64,000 bases of DNA from positions 66,473-130,472 of the forward strand of contig NZ_SMRT01000018.1 in NCBI RefSeq assembly GCF_004354045.1. The letters are read 5' to 3'. Source of the DNA: Paenibacillus piri. GTDB lineage: Bacteria; Bacillota; Bacilli; Paenibacillales; NBRC-103111. The notes under the pieces were generated by a model that was not told the DNA's origin, did not search any database, and saw nothing but the letters and a program-made list of their open reading frames with translations. Below are positions 17,717-26,964 of the stretch, one piece after another (the stretch's first letter is position 1; the number at the start of each line of letters is the position of its first letter). The position numbers and the translations under genes are program-made.

Positions 17717-17944
17717 TCAACGAAAGGGTGTGTAGCGGAGCAGCACGATGCCAGAGCCGAAAGGTTTGGTCCCGGTCAGCTTCAGGTCCAGTCGATCACG
17801 AATTCCCCCCAACAATTGGGGGCCACGTCCGGCAACGATGGGCTGTACCACGAAGTGATACTCATTCACCAATCCCAGTTGTGCCAGGGTGTACGTTCCT
17901 TTCACATTCCGTTGCTCCTTTAGCTTATGTCGAAACCGGTACAA
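17717..17944 (-). pseudogene. C-terminal remnant of a RibD/DHFR-fold reductase
   Basis: The frame from about 17890 reads LAQLGLVNEYHFVVQPIVAG, RGPQLLGGIRDRLDLKLTGT, VLLRYTPFR, nearly the same as the last 65 residues of the intact protein at 38089-38640. Everything before LAQLG is missing. The DNA around it is also nearly identical to 38065-38260, so this is a recent partial duplicate. Confidence 0.85.
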
Positions 17945-18061
17945 TGGATTGGGTTACAAACGGGAACAGCCGCCGTTACTCTGTAAAGATGATTACATAT
18001 ATTAATTCCAAAAATAGTAATTAGTTCAATTTAATCTATGGGACGAAAGGGATGGTAAACG

Positions 18062-18757
18062 TTGGTTTCCATTATCGCTTGTACGGAGCGGCCTTCATTT
18101 ATGAACAATGTATTCGCGAATTATGAACGGCAAAGTTATAAAAATAAAGAAATGATCATTGTTTTAAACCGGGATGACATGGACATTAATAAGTGGAGAA
18201 GAAAAGCAAGCCAATATAAGAATGTGTCTGTTTATCAAGTCCCTCAGAGATATCAGCTGGGCAAATGTTTAAATTTTGGCATTCAGAGGGCAAAACATAG
18301 CATTATAGCAAAATTCGATGATGATGATTATTATGGCCGCTACTATTTGGTAGAGTCCGTCAATAAAATGCGTAGACAAAACGTTCCCGTCATTGGGAAA
18401 AATGCCTGCTTTATATATTTTGAACCCAAAAAAGCACTTATGTTATATAGAGGAGGCGGACAAAACCGATATCGGGGCATGATTAAGGGCGGTACGTTGA
18501 TGTTTAAGAAATCTGTGTGGAATAATGTAAAGTTTAATGAAAAAAAGCTGCATGGAAGTGATGTTGCTTTTTTGAGCGGATGCAGAAAAAAAGGATATAA
18601 AATTTATTCCGTGTCGAAATATAATTATGTTTGTGTGAGGAGAAAAAATGTAAATTCTCATACTCAAAAAACATCCACGAAAGAATACATGGGCAGGTGC
18701 AAATTAGTCAGGTATACGAACCGCTATATTCCATATGTTGCTAAAAAAGTTTTGTAA
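18062..18757 (+). CDS. Glycosyltransferase family 2-like protein
   Basis: Probable cytosolic glycosyltransferase of 231 residues. It opens with the GT-A signature VSIIACTERPSFMNNVFANY, keeps QSYKNKEMIIVLN, and has the metal-binding DxD in AKFDDDDYYGRYY. The C-terminal half carries GGTLMFKKSVW and a late acidic GSDVAF. No membrane helix is seen. The start is TTG at 18062 behind GAAAGGGATGG. It is richer in A+T than its neighbours. Relatives commonly sit beside YheC/YheD spore-coat genes, which occur at 26-28 kb here, so a spore glycan role is plausible. Confidence 0.8.
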   Translation: MVSIIACTERPSFMNNVFANYERQSYKNKEMIIVLNRDDMDINKWRRKASQYKNVSVYQVPQRYQLGKCLNFGIQRAKHSIIAKFDDDDYYGRYYLVESVNKMRRQNVPVIGKNACFIYFEPKKALMLYRGGGQNRYRGMIKGGTLMFKKSVWNNVKFNEKKLHGSDVAFLSGCRKKGYKIYSVSKYNYVCVRRKNVNSHTQKTSTKEYMGRCKLVRYTNRYIPYVAKKVL

Positions 18758-18849
18758 CGGCATGTGCCACGGTCCAGTCAATCTGGGCCGATTTTTTTAT
18801 ACCGGATTGTCCAAGGTCAATATTGCTGCTGTTTCATAAGTTAGTAGCA

Positions 18850-18875
18850 GACAAGTTACCCGTTAACTTAATGAC
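18850..18875. repeat. Hairpin repeat family A, right end only
   Basis: CAAGTTACCCGTTAACTTAA followed by TGACTTGTGATACG. It is a degenerate copy facing the alpha-CTD-like gene. Confidence 0.4.
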
Positions 18876-18959
18876 TTGTGATACGATTCTGAGATTTTTT
18901 CTTTAGGCAGTATATTTCTGGTGATCGAAGCTGGAGTAACGGTTAATCTGATCGACATG

Positions 18960-19256
18960 TTATTTCGATTTCTTAAATGATAAACCAAACTCCTCCATTG
19001 CGATTCTTAGCTTTGGAATCGTACTCGGACCGACTCCATGTAGCTTCAAGATATCCGTCTCAGCATACTCTGACAGGCGTTGGAGTGAGGTAATATCGTT
19101 CCGTTCAAGAGCCCTTCGGGCAGGTGCACCTATCTTGGAGAGAAAATCACTCTCGATCACTCTTTCTGCCTCGCATATAGGACATGTTGGGCAATCAGAG
19201 CTTTTATAGTAGTTGTGACCATTTTTACAAGTCCTCAAGGTTGTATTATTTGCCAT
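18960..19256 (-). CDS. Small protein with zinc ribbon and RNA polymerase alpha-CTD-like helix-hairpin-helix
   Basis: 98 residues. The N-terminus has paired cysteines (CKNGHNYYKSSDCPTCPICE) able to hold one zinc. The C-terminus (GAPARRALERNDITSLQRLS, then ILKLHGVGPSTIPKLRIAM) has the helix-hairpin-helix of the alpha-CTD, found in many small Bacillales proteins. ATG 19256 follows AAAAGGAGG. It could touch DNA or a polymerase component; the exact role is unknown. Confidence 0.8.
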   Translation of the reverse strand: MANNTTLRTCKNGHNYYKSSDCPTCPICEAERVIESDFLSKIGAPARRALERNDITSLQRLSEYAETDILKLHGVGPSTIPKLRIAMEEFGLSFKKSK

Positions 19257-19518
19257 CGTAATTGTCCTCCTTTTCATGAAAACCCTTTATTTCCAAGTAT
19301 AACATTTTGGAGTTTATTAAGTTTCTCATAAATTGCTTGATTGTACGTTTGGTTGGTTAGCTTACGCAGCTCAAAGACACGAGGGATGCTCTATCAATGT
19401 CTTCAGTTTGTTGACGGCTGAACTGTCCGCCCCTGTACATTCACAGCGTCAAAGTTTTGCCTAATTTTCACGCCGAATAATCTGTGCGGAAGGAATGTAT
19501 CTTGCGTTGGACTATATA

Positions 19519-20370
19519 TTAAAACTTTCTTACCATGCTGGTTAAACGTTCAACGTGTTCAGGATCATAATGTGAAAAGAACAAAGTTTCTCCTCTATCT
19601 AAAGCAGCAATGGCATCCATATCCTCATTTGATAAATCAAAATCAAATACATCAATATTCTGTTTCATTCTTTCCTTATTCACCGTTTTAGGAATCACTG
19701 ATACACCAATTTGGATCAAGTATCTCAAAGCGACTTGAGCACTGGATTTATTGTATTTATCTCCAATTGCGTTTAATGTTTCATTACTGAATAAGTTGTT
19801 TTTTCCTTCCGCAAAAGGTGCCCAGGCCTGGATTTGCACTCCATATTTCTTCATAATTTCTCGAGCCTTTACTTCTTGATTAAATACATGTGTTTCAACC
19901 TGATTTACTGCTGGAACAACTTCATTGTATTTTATCAGGTCGACTAATCTGTCCGGATAGAAATTACTTACACCTATTGCTCTCAATTTTCCTTCCTTAT
20001 TTAGTTCTTCCATTGCACGATATGTTCCATAGTAATCATTAAACGGCTGATGAATTAATAATAAATCTACATAATCAAGCTGAAGTCTTTCTAATGATCC
20101 TTCGATAGATTTTTTTGCATTTTCGTATCCATAAGTGGAAATCCAGATCTTTGTAGTAATGAATAATTCCTCTCTTGGAACCCCGCATTTTCTAATAGCT
20201 TTTCCTACAGCCGCTTCATTGCCGTAGCCCTGAGCAGTGTCGATTAAGCGGTAACCTACCTCTATTGCATCCAGTACACACCTTTCACATTGTTCATGAT
20301 CTGGAATTTGGAACACACCATATCCCAAAATTGGCATTTTCACACCATTGTTTAATTCTACGTACCTCAT
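19519..20370 (-). CDS. Aldo/keto reductase, 2,5-diketo-D-gluconate reductase-like
   Basis: NADPH-dependent carbonyl reductase of 283 residues in a TIM barrel. The catalytic tetrad is readable: Asp and Tyr in LIDTAQGYGNE, Lys in FITTKIW, His in DLLLIHQPF. The family signature GVSNFYPDRL and the C-terminal cofactor-binding IPKTVNKERMKQN are intact. The start at 20370 has AAAGGAG. It is first of three aldo/keto reductases on this strand, the middle one broken. Confidence 0.9.
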   Translation of the reverse strand: MRYVELNNGVKMPILGYGVFQIPDHEQCERCVLDAIEVGYRLIDTAQGYGNEAAVGKAIRKCGVPREELFITTKIWISTYGYENAKKSIEGSLERLQLDYVDLLLIHQPFNDYYGTYRAMEELNKEGKLRAIGVSNFYPDRLVDLIKYNEVVPAVNQVETHVFNQEVKAREIMKKYGVQIQAWAPFAEGKNNLFSNETLNAIGDKYNKSSAQVALRYLIQIGVSVIPKTVNKERMKQNIDVFDFDLSNEDMDAIAALDRGETLFFSHYDPEHVERLTSMVRKF

Positions 20371-20497
20371 ACCGATTTCTCCTTTATTAATATTTGTTTT
20401 TAATTAATCACGAATAAAATTTTGTCGTTGGACCTGTTAAGTCTTCTGGTGTCTCAACAATCGGAACAAATTCTTGTCATTTTTCAGTTTGCTCCAA

Positions 20498-21365
20498 CTA
20501 CTGGATGAGGAACATACGGTTCTTCCAATACGCAACTTCTTCAGGTGTTAACTTCACCGAAAGTGAACCTAACGCATCCTCAAGGTGAGTCAACTTCGAC
20601 TTCGTTGCCCCTACAATAGGTGCTGTTACCGGTTGTTTTTGCAACAACCAAGCAAGTGCGATTTGTGATCGGGGAACTCCATGTTTATTTGCCAGTTCCG
20701 CCGCGCGATCCACAATAGATTGATCAGCATCTGCCATCGCATCGTATTTTCTTTTTTGAACTTGATCGGTTTCGGAGCGATGAGTTGTTTCCCCACGATC
20801 ACGCGTCAATCTTCCTGATGCAAGCGGACTATATGGAATCACACCGATTTTTTCTTCCCTACAAGTGGCAGCATCTCGCACTCCTCTTCACGATATATGA
20901 GATTTAAATGGTTCTGCATGGATACAAACCGTGTCCATCCGTTTTTCTCTGCCACATGAAGTGCCTTTAGGAACTGCCACGCATACATCGCTGAAGCACC
21001 GATGTATCTTGCTTTGCCAGCTTTGACCACGTCGTGCATAGCTTCCATGGTCTCTTCGATGGGCGTATTGTAGTCCCAACGATGGATTTGATACAAATCA
21101 ACGTAGTCGGTTCCCAATCTCTTGAGGCTTTTATCAATTTCACTCATGATTGCCTTTCGGGATAGCCCTGCACCATTTGGACCTTGGTGCATACGCCCCC
21201 AAACCTTCGTAGCGAGGACAATTTCATCCCGGTTGGCATAATCCTTTAGCGCTCGTCCAACAATTTCCTCGCTTGTTCCATCTGAATATATATTCGCCGT
21301 ATCATACAACCAAGACAAATTCGGGACACATCTAAGCCTGTATTTCCGAGATTCACATATTCCAT
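20498..21365 (-). pseudogene. Aldo/keto reductase (YghZ-like), deleted and frameshifted
   Basis: The true start is ATG 21365 (MEYVNLGNTGLDVSRICLGC). Right after it, about 30 codons are missing and the frame changes, resuming at YDTANIYSDGTSEEIVGRAL. The middle section is normal, including LATKVWGRM and DLYQIHRWDY. A second frameshift near 20870 joins EMLPL to CREEKIGVIPYSPLASGRLT in another frame, and the C-terminus is intact to KNRMFLIQ. There are at least two independent lesions. Compare the intact relative at 21517-22524. Confidence 0.85.
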
Positions 21366-21516
21366 TTGATAGTTCCTCGCTCTCAAATAATATTGGTTCA
21401 TTCAATTAAGAGCATAAATATCAATTTTACTAAGCTAGTTAGCCCGCTTGTTGTAAAATTCATCGCCCTCACTAATGTGAAGAAAGAAAATGGTCTTTCG
21501 GATATCTCAAGTGCTC

Positions 21517-22524
21517 TTAACTAAACTCGCGACGACGAGGCAATGAGAACCACAGTCCATCGAGCCATGCCAGTTCCTGTTCTGTTAATGTTAATTCATC
21601 CATGTCAGCAGCACGAAGACTCGCGTCCAATTGCTCTGGACGACTTGCACCAATGATTGCGGATGTGATTCCCGGTTGTTGTGTAACCCAGCGCAAGGCC
21701 GTCGTGACTGGATCAAAATTGTTCTCTCGGCACCAAGATTGGTATCGTTCAACAGCGTCGAATTGCGCCTCTTGCCAATAACGTTCCTGATACAACGAAC
21801 CCGCATTGTTTCCGAGTCCGAAACGAGTCCCCTCTTCGACACTTGCATTTTTCGTATAGCGGCCCGTGAGCATGCCTCCCGCAAGTGGGTTGTAACTGAT
21901 AATGCCAAGTCCTTCATCAAGTACCATCGGAACCAAGTCTTCCTCAATCATACGAAACAACAGATTGTAGCGCGGCTGAATGCTCACGATGCGGGCGTAA
22001 TTTTTTCTGTCTGCAATTCCATTGGCTTTTGCCACTTGCCAAGCACGCCAATTGGATACTCCTATGTAACGGACCTTACCTTGCTCAACGAGATTATCAA
22101 ACGCACGTAATGTTTCATCCATGGGAGTGCTCGGGTCAAATTGGTGAGCTTGATAGAGGTCGAGATAGTCTGTCTTTAGGCGGCGAAGGCTATCCTCAAC
22201 GGCGGTTATGATATGCTTCCTACTTAACCCCCGATCATTTGCTCCAGGTCCCATCGCGCCGAAACACTTGGATGCCAGCACCACTTTGTCTCGTTTCCCC
22301 TCTAGCCATTCTCCTATAATCGACTCGGTTGCACCCGCGACGGCATAGGAAGCCCTCCCGATGGGATACACGTCTGCTGTGTCGATAAAATTCACACCGG
22401 CATCGAACGACTTATCAAGAATCTCGAAGGAGGTTTTTTTGTCAGCTTGATTGCCAAAAGTCATCGTGCCCAGACACAAATTCGTTACTTTTAATCCGGT
22501 ATGTCCTAAAGAACGATTTTTCAT
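21517..22524 (-). CDS. Aldo/keto reductase, YghZ-like
   Basis: 335-residue NADPH-dependent reductase. Catalytic Asp/Tyr are in NFIDTADVYP, Lys in VVLASKCFG and His in DLYQAHQFDPST. The typical GVSNWRAWQVAKA and the C-terminal SAIIGASRPEQLDASL cofactor site follow. GGGAGAGGTG precedes the ATG at 22524. It is divergent from an AraC regulator 288 bp away, which is its most likely controller. Confidence 0.9.
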   Translation of the reverse strand: MKNRSLGHTGLKVTNLCLGTMTFGNQADKKTSFEILDKSFDAGVNFIDTADVYPIGRASYAVAGATESIIGEWLEGKRDKVVLASKCFGAMGPGANDRGLSRKHIITAVEDSLRRLKTDYLDLYQAHQFDPSTPMDETLRAFDNLVEQGKVRYIGVSNWRAWQVAKANGIADRKNYARIVSIQPRYNLLFRMIEEDLVPMVLDEGLGIISYNPLAGGMLTGRYTKNASVEEGTRFGLGNNAGSLYQERYWQEAQFDAVERYQSWCRENNFDPVTTALRWVTQQPGITSAIIGASRPEQLDASLRAADMDELTLTEQELAWLDGLWFSLPRRREFS

Positions 22525-22754
22525 AATAATTCACCTCTCCCAATATTGTTTTTACTTTCCTTTCATGGTTATCCCAAATTACCGTTCTTGATGTGAAGGA
22601 CGAATAATCATCTCATTAAAGTAGCTACATCAGATGGTTGTTCAATTGCAAAAGCATTGCACCTTCATAAAAATATAATTTTATTATGCAACAAATTAAA
22701 AAGGGATCGTTATCCTATTTGTCTTAAATGATTGCCTAATTCTCTCAACACCTC

Positions 22755-22783
22755 TTACGCAAGAAGCGTATATGCTTTATAAT
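22755..22783 (+). promoter_or_regulatory. Predicted promoter for the AraC gene
   Basis: TATAAT at 22778-22783 with TTACGC at 22755-22760 and 17-bp spacing, about 20 bp before an AAGGAGG ribosome site. Confidence 0.5.
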
Positions 22784-22812
22784 TGAAAAGGATATAACAC
22801 AAGGAGGCGCCT

Positions 22813-23730
22813 ATGTCTGAAGAAATACTAAAACGGCAGGAAGAGCTCGCCAAACTGATTGCGCGTCATTCGGGACAGGACGGAGTTTACCAGACAAATA
22901 TCCCATCTATATTTTTTATTCACCGCTCTAATGTGACCAGGGCAGTCTACGGAGTTTACAAGCCTTGCTTATGTTTCATAGCTCAAGGTGTGAAAGAAAT
23001 ATTGCTGGCGCAAGAGCGTTTTGAGTATGGTCCAGCCGATTATCTTATTTCATCCATGAACTTACCGGTAATCGGCCGGGTCATGCAGGCTTCTTCCGAC
23101 GCTCCGTATGTCTGTTTCAAACTTGAATTTACACAGAATCAAATTTTAGAGGTTTTAAATGACTCTGAAATTCAAATAACCCCGAAAGAAAATGCTAAGC
23201 GTGCTATGTTTGTCGGTCAGATAGAGTTACCTATACTGGATGCGATACTCAGAGTAGCTCGTTTGCTTGACAATCCCAATGACATTCCGTACCTTGCACC
23301 TATCTATACAAGGGAAATTCTATACAGGCTTTTGCAAGGGCCATATGGGGTTACGCTGGCACAAATCGCAATGGAAGGAAGCAGCACCTATCGAATCAGG
23401 GAAGCTATCGAACAAATTATCAATAACTGTGATAAGCCTTTGCGAGTTGAAGAGCTTGCAGAAGTAGCCAGTATGAGTATTTCTTCGTTTCACAGGCACT
23501 TCAAAGAGGTAACCGCTATGAGCCCTATTCAATTTCAAAAACAGCTGCGATTGCAGGAAGCCCGGCGCCTTTTGTTATCCGAGTCAGCGGATGCCGCTGA
23601 TGTCGCATTCCGGGTAGGCTATGAAAGCCCATCACAATTCAGCCGTGAATATTCCCGTATGTTCGGTTCTCCTCCAAGAGCAGACATAAAGCGCCTGAAG
23701 GAAAGGTATGACAATAAAGTACACGCATAA
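22813..23730 (+). CDS. AraC-family regulator with AraC_N domain
   Basis: 305 residues. The N-terminal half is the AraC_N (pfam06719-type) sensor: NIPSIFFIHRSNVTRAVYGV, then KPCLCFIAQGVKEI. The C-terminal half has two helix-turn-helix units (LRVEELAEVASMSISSFHRH, then AADVAFRVGYESPSQFSRE). ATG 22813 follows AAGGAGG. Regulators of this type are regularly divergent from, and control, an oxidoreductase, as here. Confidence 0.9.
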   Translation: MSEEILKRQEELAKLIARHSGQDGVYQTNIPSIFFIHRSNVTRAVYGVYKPCLCFIAQGVKEILLAQERFEYGPADYLISSMNLPVIGRVMQASSDAPYVCFKLEFTQNQILEVLNDSEIQITPKENAKRAMFVGQIELPILDAILRVARLLDNPNDIPYLAPIYTREILYRLLQGPYGVTLAQIAMEGSSTYRIREAIEQIINNCDKPLRVEELAEVASMSISSFHRHFKEVTAMSPIQFQKQLRLQEARRLLLSESADAADVAFRVGYESPSQFSREYSRMFGSPPRADIKRLKERYDNKVHA

Positions 23731-23981
23731 TCCTCCTGCTCAGGAGGGAGCTTCCGAAATCCAAAGAACGCAATCTAACGGTAAAAACCGGACAGCTGCT
23801 CGGCTGTCCGTCCTCAAGAGGTTGGAATAGAGTCTTAAGATTCAACTAACTTTGTTATCACTATTTCTAGTCACAGGATCAAATATTTCAAGTGTTGGTT
23901 CACCGCCAGAACTAACGGAACGAACACAGAAGTATAATGAAAAACCACAAGGCGAGGGTTACCCGCATTGTGGCTATTAAC

Positions 23982-24140
23982 TTACCAAATAGTGATTTTT
24001 GTCTCGTTAATAAACATTGCTGCTTCAGGCACTTCGTAATCCGCTTCTACCAGTGGAAGTGGCGATTTTGCCCCTGACTGAGATTCCAAGTCTATATTAA
24101 TGCCGTTGATAACTTCTCTCAACTGTGGGAAACAATACAT
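23982..24140 (-). pseudogene. C-terminal fragment of an unidentified protein
   Basis: A minus-strand frame of 52 codons (FPQLREVINGINIDLESQS ... EADYEVPEAAMFINETKITI, stop) looks like the compact end of a globular protein. Its upstream side is cut by a family B repeat at 24142. No family was recognised. The stretch 23731-23981 contains only short fragments. Confidence 0.3.
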
Positions 24141-24141
24141 G

Positions 24142-24187
24142 TTGTTGTCCCAAATCGGCAAACGATATATGTTCTTGTCACCCGACA
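24142..24187. repeat. Repeat family B (TGTTCTTGTCA type), partial
   Basis: AAATCGGCAAACGATATATG then TTCTTGTCACCCGACAG. The same wording recurs at 50397-50455. A short family A right end (CTCGTACCCGTTAGCGGAAC) follows at 24190-24212. Confidence 0.65.
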
Positions 24188-24224
24188 GCAGCCCTCGTAC
24201 CCGTTAGCGGAACACCTTGTACGG

Positions 24225-24794
24225 CTATTTCTCCAACTCATAGCGGGCCGCGATAATGCCCGACTTGAGCGTTCGACTGGACAGCAGCTTGAGCCTGATT
24301 TTCTCGCCGCCGCCGTCGAATACCGATTTTCCGCCGCCCAGGACGACCGGACAAATTGTAAGCAGGAATTCATCGATCAGGCCGAGCTTAAGCAGCGTCT
24401 TCGCCGCTCCCGGGCTGCCGAAGATAACGAGATTTTTGCCGGGCTGCTCCTTGAGTACCTTGATTTCGTCTGCGATATTGTCCTTGATCAGCATCGTATT
24501 GTTCCATTCCACCTTGTCCATTGTGCCGGAAATGACGATCTTCTTAACATCCTGCACCCATTTGGCATGCTCCATACTGTGCCTCGACGCATTCGGATTG
24601 TCCAGCATCGTGGGCCAGTAGCTCTCCATCATGCGATATGTCGTGCGTCCGTAAACGGGAGCTCCGACTTCGGCTACGATCTCCTCGGCGTATTTCTCTA
24701 ATTCCTCGTTGTACGGAATCCAATCGAGTCCTCCGTTCGAATCCGACGCATACCCGTCCAACGACACATGCATGAACAATACGAGTTTTCTCAT
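24225..24794 (-). CDS. RibD C-terminal/DHFR-fold reductase (YwjB/YyaP-like)
   Basis: 189-residue NADPH-binding protein with the dihydrofolate-reductase-like fold of RibD: KLVLFMHVSLDGYASDSNGG, PVYGRTTYRMM, KNLVIFGSPGAAKTLLKLGL and VVLGGGKSVFDG. These are not true DHFRs; the folate-binding residues are absent. ATG 24794 follows CGGAGGAG. It is one of five such genes or fragments in this window. Confidence 0.87.
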   Translation of the reverse strand: MRKLVLFMHVSLDGYASDSNGGLDWIPYNEELEKYAEEIVAEVGAPVYGRTTYRMMESYWPTMLDNPNASRHSMEHAKWVQDVKKIVISGTMDKVEWNNTMLIKDNIADEIKVLKEQPGKNLVIFGSPGAAKTLLKLGLIDEFLLTICPVVLGGGKSVFDGGGEKIRLKLLSSRTLKSGIIAARYELEK

Positions 24795-24945
24795 GTCCGT
24801 TTCTCCTCCGATTTCGAATTTATTTGGTTCGATTTTTTTGGCCGTTGGCCCGCGTTTCATCCTGCTGTTACGTTCATTATAAATCATTACGTTACGTAAG
24901 GTTCAAGTGGAAATTTGAATTTTTTTGAAGACAACAATGTTGCGC

Positions 24946-25008
24946 AAAACTGCCAGTTAGTTCAACGAGCTGCCGAAGAAGCACGGCTACCTCACTTTTT
25001 CTCCCCTT
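24946..25008. repeat. Hairpin repeat family A, left half
   Basis: AACTGCCAGTTAGTTCAACG then GAGCTGCCG...CACGGCTACC. The right end is lost. It lies 40 bp before the next minus-strand frame. Confidence 0.5.
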
Positions 25009-25045
25009 GTACCGTTTTTTCAGTTATTGGAACTTTTCAAACTCA

Positions 25046-25357
25046 TTAGCCTGTCAAAATTGATTGCCGTTGTCGATCCGAATGCTCAGGCAAAATTTGA
25101 CCCGTTACGTACTGCTCCACATGCGATGGCAAGAATTCCTCCATGGCCGATAGATTAAATTGGTTGAACAAATCCCGGAAGCGAGCATTCAACACACTGG
25201 TAATATTCATTATTGATTGTGGTATCAAATTACGGTCTGATAGGCACATCAGCGCTAACGCAAAGTGAACGTTACTTGTACTGCAGCCTCCTTCATCCAT
25301 TAATAGAATAAAAGGGCCTTGAATCTCTACGATTGAGAAATTCAAGGCCCTGTTCAT
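25046..25357 (-). CDS. Hypothetical protein (possibly a fragment)
   Basis: A frame of up to 103 codons (FALALMCLSDRNLIPQSIMN, VLNARFRDLFNQFNLSAMEE, FLPSHVEQYVTGQILPEHSD). The coding part is mixed helix, acidic and without known motifs. The apparent start lies inside a transcription-terminator hairpin, so the true N-terminus is either later or lost. The final helices resemble the N-terminal arm of some large recombinases, but this is only a guess. Confidence 0.35.
   Translation of the reverse strand: MNRALNFSIVEIQGPFILLMDEGGCSTSNVHFALALMCLSDRNLIPQSIMNITSVLNARFRDLFNQFNLSAMEEFLPSHVEQYVTGQILPEHSDRQRQSILTG
25313..25351 (-). terminator. Rho-independent terminator
   Basis: Perfect 12-bp stem AGGGCCTTGAAT/ATTCAAGGCCCT, followed on the minus strand by TTTTATTCT. 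It would terminate transcripts from the membrane-protein remnant upstream (25579-25712). Confidence 0.7.
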
Positions 25358-25578
25358 TTCTCATCATAGAACATAAACTAATACGAACTCCAGCCGAGTT
25401 CAAATCAGCAAGCAATCGTACTCCCGCACTGCCGAATGTATGTAAAAGTTTTCCGTTTCCCATTTAAAGGGCTGCGTGGTTGATGGGGTTATAAAAGATC
25501 TCAGGATCCCTGGTTGTAATTGATTTCTTGCGCCCTGCCTATATTTTTACAATTCAAATACAATGCTTTATCATCTGT

Positions 25579-25712
25579 TTATTTTATATTGCTGACAAGC
25601 AAGAGCTGTGACTTTTGACTAACGTAGACAATCAAATAGGTAACCGCACAGTCCAGCGCCAATGCTGAAGCGTATGTATATGGTAAATACTTTCGTATTA
25701 GAAGACCGATCA
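25579..25712 (-). pseudogene. C-terminal remnant of a membrane protein
   Basis: The minus-strand frame reads ASIEALIGLLIRKYLPYTYA, SALALDCAVTYLIVYVSQK and stops at 25579, two hydrophobic segments typical of a permease end. A terminator follows. Upstream it collides with the panD remnant on the other strand. The family is unknown. Confidence 0.35.
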
Positions 25713-26049
25713 ATGCTTCGATTGATGCATAAAGGGAATATCTACCGAGCCACGTGACGGAAGCTGATCTAAATTATGTCGGAAGCATTACGATCGACAC
25801 TGGACTCATGATAGAAGCGAACATTTGGAAAACGTATGCGCTCCCAGCGGCCGAAAACTCAGGAAAAATATGTTTGAACGGTCCCCCTGCCCCCTGTTCC
25901 AGCCTGGCGATATCGTGATCATCTTAAGCTTGGGGCTGATGGACGAATCTGAAATAGCCGCCCTTGAACCTAAGGTCGCTTTTGTCGAAGAGAAGAACCG
26001 AATCACTTCAGTTGAAACGAAAACCCTAGCTATTCCAGATCCACTTTGA
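25713..26049 (+). pseudogene. panD: Aspartate 1-decarboxylase remnant
   Basis: From ATG 25713 the protein starts MLRLMHKGNIYRAT. After a one-base shift it continues VTEADLNYVGSITIDTGLMI, the PanD family N-terminus with the conserved YVGSITID next to the autocleaved Gly-Ser. The middle is scrambled: a segment reads SGKICLNGPPAP where the family has GVICLNGAAA. Then FQPGDIVIILSLGLMDESEI and PKVAFVEEKNRITSVET match the C-terminus in another frame. Several lesions make it non-functional. The family's pyruvoyl enzyme makes beta-alanine for CoA. Confidence 0.85.
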
Positions 26050-26087
26050 TTCACAAAACAAGCTTAAAGCAATTGGAGGTTGATCGT

Positions 26088-26828
26088 GTGAAAAAGGTAA
26101 AATATAAAATGGGAAAATTGGGAAAGTATAATTTCATGAAGAAATATAAAATGATAAGCTCATTTTTGCCGGACACTCGAAAAGCAACCTTGTCTAACAT
26201 TAAAACTATGCTGAAATTGTATGGATCAGTTTACTTAAAACCTGATGAGGGAACAGGCGGTCATGGGATATATAAAATTACTAAGGAAAAAAATAGCTTT
26301 GTTTTACGCACCGGATCGAATGTACGTAATTTTAACTCATTAAATGTTTTATTTCATTCGATTCAAAGGAAATTAATTAGAGATAAATATATTGTTCAAG
26401 AAAGAATTGTATTGTTAAAATACAAAAATCGTCCGTTTGATATCAGAGTTATGGTACAAAAGAATAAAAAAGGAATGTTGGATGTTACTGGGATTATTGG
26501 AAGACAAGCGAAACGAAATAAAATAGTAACAAATTATCATTCGGGTGGAACTCCCTTACCTATAGATACCTTGCTCAAGTCACATCTGAATGATGAATCA
26601 CGGAAACAGTACATTCAAAAAATTAAGAGTTTAGGGAAAAATGCAAGTGCTGTTCTTAATAAAAGTTATAGAAGTAAACGAGCATTCGGAGTTGATATAG
26701 CAATTGATCATAAAATGAATCCCTGGGTCTTGGAGATTAATACACAGCCTGATATGAGCATCTTTAACACTTTGAAGAACAAAACGATGTACAAAAGGAT
26801 TCTCAGATACTCAGGAATTAAAAGATGA
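26088..26828 (+). CDS. YheC/YheD-like ATP-grasp spore coat-associated protein
   Basis: 246 residues with an ATP-grasp core: KPDEGTGGHGIYKITKEKNS (nucleotide-binding loop), QERIVLLKYKNRPFDIRVMV, TGIIGRQAKRNKIVTNYHSG, VDIAIDHKMNPWVLEINTQP (metal-binding acidic end). GTG 26088 is chosen for the TTGGAGG site before it. The family is known from Bacillus spore coats. A+T-rich and lysine-rich, it differs sharply in composition from its relative at 27404, so the two came from different sources. Confidence 0.85.
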   Translation: MKKVKYKMGKLGKYNFMKKYKMISSFLPDTRKATLSNIKTMLKLYGSVYLKPDEGTGGHGIYKITKEKNSFVLRTGSNVRNFNSLNVLFHSIQRKLIRDKYIVQERIVLLKYKNRPFDIRVMVQKNKKGMLDVTGIIGRQAKRNKIVTNYHSGGTPLPIDTLLKSHLNDESRKQYIQKIKSLGKNASAVLNKSYRSKRAFGVDIAIDHKMNPWVLEINTQPDMSIFNTLKNKTMYKRILRYSGIKR

Positions 26829-26909
26829 ACAGTAAGTTGGAACTCCGTTTAGCGTAAAAACAACAACTGCCGCTGCGCCTGCATTTTTGCGATGCTCCTT
26901 TTCGAACCG

Positions 26910-26943
26910 TCGGGAATGTTATAATGTTCTTGTCACCCGACAG
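26910..26943. repeat. Repeat family B, short copy
   Basis: CCGTCGGGAATGTTATAATG then TTCTTGTCACCCGACAG, bordering the IS3 remnant. Confidence 0.6.
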
Positions 26944-26964
26944 CCGCCCCCAACAACACAAACA

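Noticed and set aside
21631..22110. 159-codon plus-strand frame
   Set aside because: Lies wholly inside the intact aldo/keto reductase on the other strand; composition is of a shadow frame.
24225..24794. Dihydrofolate reductase conferring trimethoprim resistance
   Set aside because: The motifs are of the RibD C-terminal family; the folate-binding Asp/Glu and Trp-Pro signatures of FolA/Dfr are absent. The same applies to 38089 and 56741.
25046..25357. Recombinase for the cassette-like system
   Set aside because: The resemblance to an integrase arm is vague and the catalytic R-H-R-Y residues are not there.
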